DNA of 64,000 nt, from positions 1 to 64,000 of the forward strand of contig NZ_CP029765.1 of assembly GCF_006874585.1 (NCBI RefSeq). Reading direction: 5' to 3'. Positions 60,301-64,000 of the stretch are shown here, in pieces. The notes beneath the pieces are model-generated. The model was given only the letters and a program-made list of their open reading frames with translations, did no database searches and was not told the origin of the DNA. Numbering within the stretch: the first letter of the stretch is position 1; each line of letters opens with the position of its first letter. Both the position numbers and the translations under genes were made by a program. This stretch comes from Sphingomonas sp. IC081 (GTDB taxonomy: Bacteria > Pseudomonadota > Alphaproteobacteria > Sphingomonadales > Sphingomonadaceae).

Positions 60301-61013
60301 CCCGCTCAGCCGATCTTCTCGACAGCGATCTTGTCACAGGGATAGCAGAGGCTCTTTTTGAGGCTGGCCCCTCCCCTCACGATGACCTCGAGCGACGTCA
60401 GCTTGTGACCACATTATTACGAACCCTATCCCCGCGTCTGGAGCGGTTGATCCGCCTCAGCTACGGTATCGGCGTCCCGCAAACCGGAGCGGCGGAAATC
60501 GCTGACGACTTCGGAATCACTAGAACCCGCATCGATATGATGCACCGTGAAGCTTTGCGGCGCATGCGGAGAGCGGCAAAGTATATCGCTGCGGCTGAGC
60601 CGGAACTTATAGCCGACCCTGCCTATCCGCTGCCGCGGGGCTGGAGCATGCCCGACCTCGAAATTCGTAATAGCCGGTTCGCAGACCGTTTGAATTACGC
60701 TCGGGGATTGCCGGTGGCTGTGGTGAAGAAGAGCAAGGATACGAAACCTCGAAAACCCAAGCCTCCAAACTTCGCGGCGCCGATGGGGACATGGACGCAG
60801 CCTCCGATCCGCCCCACACAAGAACCCGGCGCTGTGCATCGTGCAGGCTGTGTCGATGGTCTTATAGGCACCGGGCGGGTCTTCGTGCTCCCTGTCGGTG
60901 CCGGGGCCATTATCGCTGGGGCCGGGTATGGTGGATTCGTAGGGCTGCTCGCTGGCGTCATCGCCATGCCCGCCATGGCGTTTGCCTATGAATGGTGGGC
61001 GGAAAGGCGATAA
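60297..61013 (+). CDS. Sigma-region-4-like protein with membrane tail
   Basis: 238 residues. Residues about 35-100 read like a sigma-70 region 4 helix-turn-helix (TLSPRLERLIRLSYGIG, AAEIADDFGITRTRIDMMHR, EALRRMRRAAK). The C-terminus holds a Gly/Ala-rich hydrophobic stretch (GAGAIIAGAGYGGFVGLLAG) ending in AFAYEWWAERR, probably in the membrane. A region-4 protein with a membrane tail is unusual: it may sense the envelope state to control the tra operon. It ends the co-directional run that starts at 50270. Confidence 0.65.
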   Translation: MTRSADLLDSDLVTGIAEALFEAGPSPHDDLERRQLVTTLLRTLSPRLERLIRLSYGIGVPQTGAAEIADDFGITRTRIDMMHREALRRMRRAAKYIAAAEPELIADPAYPLPRGWSMPDLEIRNSRFADRLNYARGLPVAVVKKSKDTKPRKPKPPNFAAPMGTWTQPPIRPTQEPGAVHRAGCVDGLIGTGRVFVLPVGAGAIIAGAGYGGFVGLLAGVIAMPAMAFAYEWWAERR

Positions 61014-61108
61014 GCAATATAAGCTCGAACGTGGCGGAAGCAGTTGCAGCCGAACTTTGCCCTTCCTAGCTCATGATATGATCGTGCCGATCGGCCGAGA
61101 GTTTGCAA

Positions 61109-61483
61109 TCAGCGAATTGGCTCACCTCGTGTGATTTTTTCCGTCAGCGCTTGCAAGGCCATTTCAATCACCTCAGCGATTGCTGCACATTCCAGTTGGT
61201 CTGCGAGATCATAAATCTGATTGTTTGTATCGCGACGCAATTTAACGGTGAACGGCACATCCCGCCCCGTCGTCCTCTTTCGGCCGCGACGCTTTACCTC
61301 ACTCCCCTCGCCCTGCTCTGCGCTTACGGGCTGAGATACGGGCTTAGTCTTGGCGACCGCATGGCGGCCGGTGAATCCCGCGTTATCGGAGGCTTCCTTT
61401 ATCTGGGCCCTTGAGTCCGCGTCGATCTTGACCGGCTGAGGCTTGAACTCATCAAGGTCCAGGCTGATCTTTCCCGAAGTCAT
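61109..61483 (-). CDS. RHH centromere-binding protein, ParB-role
   Basis: 124 residues. A disordered N-terminal half is followed by a ribbon-helix-helix-like C-terminus (TVKLRRDTNNQIYDLADQLE). It lies just downstream of parA with a 4-base overlap, the arrangement of type Ib partition systems in which a small RHH protein binds the centromere. Different from the large ParB-like protein at 11 kb. Confidence 0.7.
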   Translation of the reverse strand: MTSGKISLDLDEFKPQPVKIDADSRAQIKEASDNAGFTGRHAVAKTKPVSQPVSAEQGEGSEVKRRGRKRTTGRDVPFTVKLRRDTNNQIYDLADQLECAAIAEVIEMALQALTEKITRGEPIR

Positions 61484-62151
61484 TTGCGCGCTTCCCTCAA
61501 TACCTCGATAATTTCTTTCACGAACGCGGACGCATTGACACGAGCTTTATCGAGTCCCGGAACTTGTTCGTCTGTAAGGTCAGCAAGCGTCGCGCCGAAA
61601 TTGACAACGCCTTTAAATGCCTCCCGCTCGACGACGCGGGTGTTTAGGAATGATATTCCCGCCTCTTCGAACTGCGTGCCCATATCTCGACCACTGCGTG
61701 TCTGATATGCTGCTGGTGCCCTACTCCATAGCACTCTAGCCGGAATGTTCTTGTTGGTGGTTTTCGACTGCCTCAGAATGAACTTCAGCGTTTTGGCCGC
61801 TTCGTTTGCATCTAATTTGGACGCCTGTAGCGGGATTAAAATAAGGTCGCTGCTACTGATTGCGTAGCCGCTTGAAAGGTTCGCAGAACCTTCAAGGTCG
61901 ACAATGACGAAACTAACCTTGGCAGACTGCTCCTCGATTGTTTCGATGATATTTTCCTCGGTCACGCTTCCCACAACCGAAAGATTTGATGGGAGGTTTG
62001 CTTCCTCGGCCCACCTGACCAACGGTTGGTTCGGATCGGCATCGATCAGGCACACATCTGCGCCTTGCTCAGCTAATCCCGTACCCAAGAGAAGCGTAGC
62101 AGTGGTTTTTCCCGCTCCACCTTTCGTGGTCATAATGGAGATGACGGGCAT
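61480..62151 (-). CDS. parA: ParA-family partition ATPase
   Basis: 223 residues with the deviant Walker A KGGAGKTT (10-17), CLIDADPNQPLVRWAE and VIVDLEGSANL, as in small type Ib ParA proteins. It would move or tether plasmid copies with the RHH protein. AAGGT lies about seven bases upstream of the ATG on the minus strand. Confidence 0.9.
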   Translation of the reverse strand: MPVISIMTTKGGAGKTTATLLLGTGLAEQGADVCLIDADPNQPLVRWAEEANLPSNLSVVGSVTEENIIETIEEQSAKVSFVIVDLEGSANLSSGYAISSSDLILIPLQASKLDANEAAKTLKFILRQSKTTNKNIPARVLWSRAPAAYQTRSGRDMGTQFEEAGISFLNTRVVEREAFKGVVNFGATLADLTDEQVPGLDKARVNASAFVKEIIEVLREARK

Positions 62152-62287
62152 ATATAGACCTTACGTTTTGATGACCGGTCGACGCGCATTGAATGCATAA
62201 GCCGATTGGTGGTAACGCCTAGCGCATGCCGATTGCCTTTGTCAATCCATAGCACCCGAAAGCAAGATAACGGGTTTAGGTTTAGCA

Positions 62288-62314
62288 AAGGTATACCTTA
62301 AATAAACGTATACG
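62288..62314. promoter_or_regulatory. Paired TATAC palindromes upstream of parA
   Basis: AAGGTATACCTT (62288-62299) and CGTATACG (62307-62314), both perfect palindromes with centres 17 bp apart, lie 137 bp before parA. Candidate operator or centromere. The rest of 62152-62598 has no gene I can support. Confidence 0.45.
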
Positions 62315-62598
62315 ATACTGCGATAAATTGATTGGCAAAAGACGGCGAGATGAAGGGCGTTCGAATGCAAAACATTAAGACGGAGTCACATGACGTGGGA
62401 AGGGGGGCGTGCAAAGCGCAACCTCCATTGAAAAAAGGCCTGCCATCGTAATGCCCAAGCTGACGCTGCCCGTTTAACCCGCAGGCCCAATGCGTTCCGT
62501 TAGCAGTTGATTATGCGGCCGGGGCCGTGGGAGCTAACTTTGAGCGCAAATACGCGGCCCAAGCTCGCTTGACCGCGCTCCGATCACGCGACCAGGGC

Positions 62599-63120
62599 TT
62601 AACTTTCATGCGCCGCTACTATGCGAAGGCCCTCATAGCGCCCGGTGGGCGCGATCATTCCGGCCTCCTCGAGAATGGCTGCGGCCTGTGAGGCGGTGCG
62701 CTTGGTCACGTCCAGCGCACGGGCGATCTCGGCGCGGGTGAGGGGGCCGACCCCCGCAAGCAGCAGCCACGCGTCGTGGGCGCGGGAGGAGCGCTTGATC
62801 TTCGCGAGCCGCGCCTTGGCAAGATCAATGGCGGCGCGGGCGCCGATGATGTCAGTGCGCACCGCGGTGGCTGCGCTGAGCAAGGCCCCAGCGAGGATCG
62901 CCGGGACCGATCTCTCGCGCATTGACTGGAATGCTTCTCGCGGGAGCAAGCCGGCAAGCGCGAGCGGCGCTGCACCTAGTGCAAACAGCTGCGGGCGCAT
63001 CGCTACAGCCAGTGAGGCGGCCCAGGCGCCGCCGCGTGTGGGCGGGCGGTTGAAAGCGCGGCCCGCAGCCAGGTAGGTTTCCGAACCGCCCTCGACGAAG
63101 CTGTTCTCTGCCTCGCTCAG
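62599..63120 (-). pseudogene. DUF1612/HTH-like gene, cut at the 5' end by a transposon
   Basis: The C-terminal part of a DUF1612-like HTH protein: an Arg/Ala-rich helical region, then a winged-helix end (RAHDAWLLLAGVGPLTRAEI, ...DVTKRTASQAAAILEEAGM). The reading frame continues at its 5' end into the transposon sequence at 63121, which cannot be original, so the true start is lost. Normal family members are markedly longer. Probably inactive. Confidence 0.6.
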
Positions 63121-64000
63121 TGTGACGCGAAAAAATTTACGACATTCAAAGTATATTGTTGTGACTACGTGATAAAATGGCCTTCCGAGGGCGGAAATGC
63201 TTGTCACATGAAAAATGGCGCTATCTGCCGCGGTCAAAGTAGGCGACAGTAAGGGTGGCCAGAAAACGCCGGGATTCTCCCGATGATCGAACGCAAGCCG
63301 CCAAGAACAGCCAAGCTATCGGAAACCGCGCTGAAGCGGGGTGTGGACCTCTATCAAATCTTCCGAAAATCCGTGCCGCTGGATGAACCGCTGACCGCCG
63401 CGGCCGTGTCTGCGATCTCCAGCGAAACCGGCCTGGGTGCACGCCGGATCCGCGAGTTGGCACGGCGTTATCGCCATAAGCCGATTGCCGAGAGCTTGGC
63501 CTCATGGCCGCGAGGCCCAAAGCCGGGAAGTCGTCATGTGTCAGCGGAGATCCTCGAGGCGATCGACGGCCTGTTTGAGGAACTTGTCCTGACAAAGGTG
63601 CCGCTCAGCGTTCGGGAGGCGGCTCAGCAGGTTCGCTATTTGCTGATTGCGGACGATGGCGACTATGGCTTCGATCCGGGGATCGTGCCGAGCTTTCGGA
63701 CGATCGAGCGGATGATCAACGAAATCAGCGAGCCGCAGAAGGCGCGCTTCATGGGTTCAAAGCGACGGACAGCTCACGAGGCGCATCCGGGCGAATATCA
63801 GAGCGATGGCTTGCTCGATGTCGTGCAAATGGATCACACGCCGGCCGACGTCATGCTCGTCGACAGCGTGCACCGTGTCGCTCTGGGCCGACCGTGGGTG
63901 ACTTTGCTCATCGACGTTTGGAGCCGCTGCATTCTGGGCTTCTACGTGAGTTTTGGGGCACCCTCGATTTTTCGCTGCGGTCGGGCCATCGCCAATGCCT
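63121..64000 (+). mobile_element. Left part of a Tn7/TniA-type transposon
   Basis: The end begins TGTGACGCGAAAAAAT at 63121 exactly where the DUF1612-like frame stops making sense. Further TGTGAC/TGTCAC sites at 63160-63180 (TGTGACTACGTGATAAAATG) and 63202-63218 (TGTCACATGAAAAATGG) look like repeated transposase-binding sites. The element runs off the window. Confidence 0.6.
63283..64000 (+). CDS. Mu/TniA-type transposase, partial
   Basis: At least 239 residues, open at the right edge of the window, starting ATG 63283 (MIERKPPRTAKLSETALKRG). An N-terminal HTH region (ETGLGARRIRELARRY) is followed by a rve-type catalytic core: DVVQMDHTPADVMLV with the first Asp, then WVTLLIDVWSRCILGFY. It is the left-end transposase of the element starting at 63121; helper genes lie beyond the window. 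Confidence 0.8.
   Translation, partial: MIERKPPRTAKLSETALKRGVDLYQIFRKSVPLDEPLTAAAVSAISSETGLGARRIRELARRYRHKPIAESLASWPRGPKPGSRHVSAEILEAIDGLFEELVLTKVPLSVREAAQQVRYLLIADDGDYGFDPGIVPSFRTIERMINEISEPQKARFMGSKRRTAHEAHPGEYQSDGLLDVVQMDHTPADVMLVDSVHRVALGRPWVTLLIDVWSRCILGFYVSFGAPSIFRCGRAIANA

Noticed and set aside
1..64000. tRNA or rRNA genes
   Set aside because: No cloverleaf-like or rRNA-like sequence was noticed on either strand by eye; a tRNAscan run would settle it.

Overview
The window reads as part of a large conjugative plasmid from a high-GC alphaproteobacterium, most likely a sphingomonad (Sphingobium/Novosphingobium type). This rests on a RepA (RPA-type) initiator with iterons, a ParA partition pair, a MobF relaxase (TraI) with its coupling protein (TraD), and long co-directional arrays of small genes of the kind carried on sphingomonad plasmids. 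The species is an inference; nothing here is species-diagnostic. No rRNA, tRNA or CRISPR array was seen.

Layout. 0-2.5 kb: repA, five direct iterons downstream, one inverted copy upstream, then a winged-helix plasmid protein. 2.8-5.3 kb: VirB1-like lytic transglycosylase, DUF1173-like putative nuclease, small membrane protein. 5.5-18 kb: rightward array with a Toprim primase, a 1407-residue methylase/Strawberry-notch helicase (DarB-like), an oversized ParB-like protein, an ArdC-like metalloprotease, several small genes and a TGT/DpdA-like base-exchange enzyme. 18.2-22.5 kb: a Tn3-family transposon that splits one array gene in two; the 5-bp duplication lets the gene be rebuilt in frame. 22.5-27.8 kb: the array resumes, ending with a PP-loop (PAPS-reductase-like) enzyme and a large unknown gene.

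28-33.6 kb: leftward putative defence cluster of HerA ATPase, SIR2 protein and HEPN-like protein, interrupted by an IS3-family element with 3-bp target duplications. 33.8-39.5 kb: second HerA-like ATPase translationally coupled to a protein with seven SANT/Myb-like repeats, a second PP-loop enzyme, and a Phd/PemK toxin-antitoxin pair. 39.5-49.7 kb: small accessory genes, an IHF/HU homologue, DUF736 and DUF2493 proteins, and several gene-poor GC-rich blocks with striking inverted repeats, including a ~249-bp imperfect palindrome near 45.46 kb.

50-61 kb: DNA-processing end of the conjugation region. A four-copy repeat (candidate oriT or operator) precedes a ribbon-helix-helix protein, TraD, the MobF relaxase TraI and a tight train of small envelope-type genes ending in a sigma-region-4-like protein with a predicted membrane tail. 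61-62.2 kb: RHH centromere-binding protein and ParA on the minus strand. 62.6-64 kb: a DUF1612-like gene cut by the end of a second transposon, whose Mu/TniA-type transposase runs off the window.

Together: replication, partition and addiction keep the plasmid; TraD/TraI and the transglycosylase support transfer; the methylase-helicase, ArdC and possibly the base-exchange and PP-loop enzymes would help incoming DNA survive restriction; SIR2-HerA would defend the host. The least explained items are the TGT/PP-loop set, the SANT-repeat/HerA pair, the 45.46-kb palindrome and the recurrent purine-rich leaders between genes.
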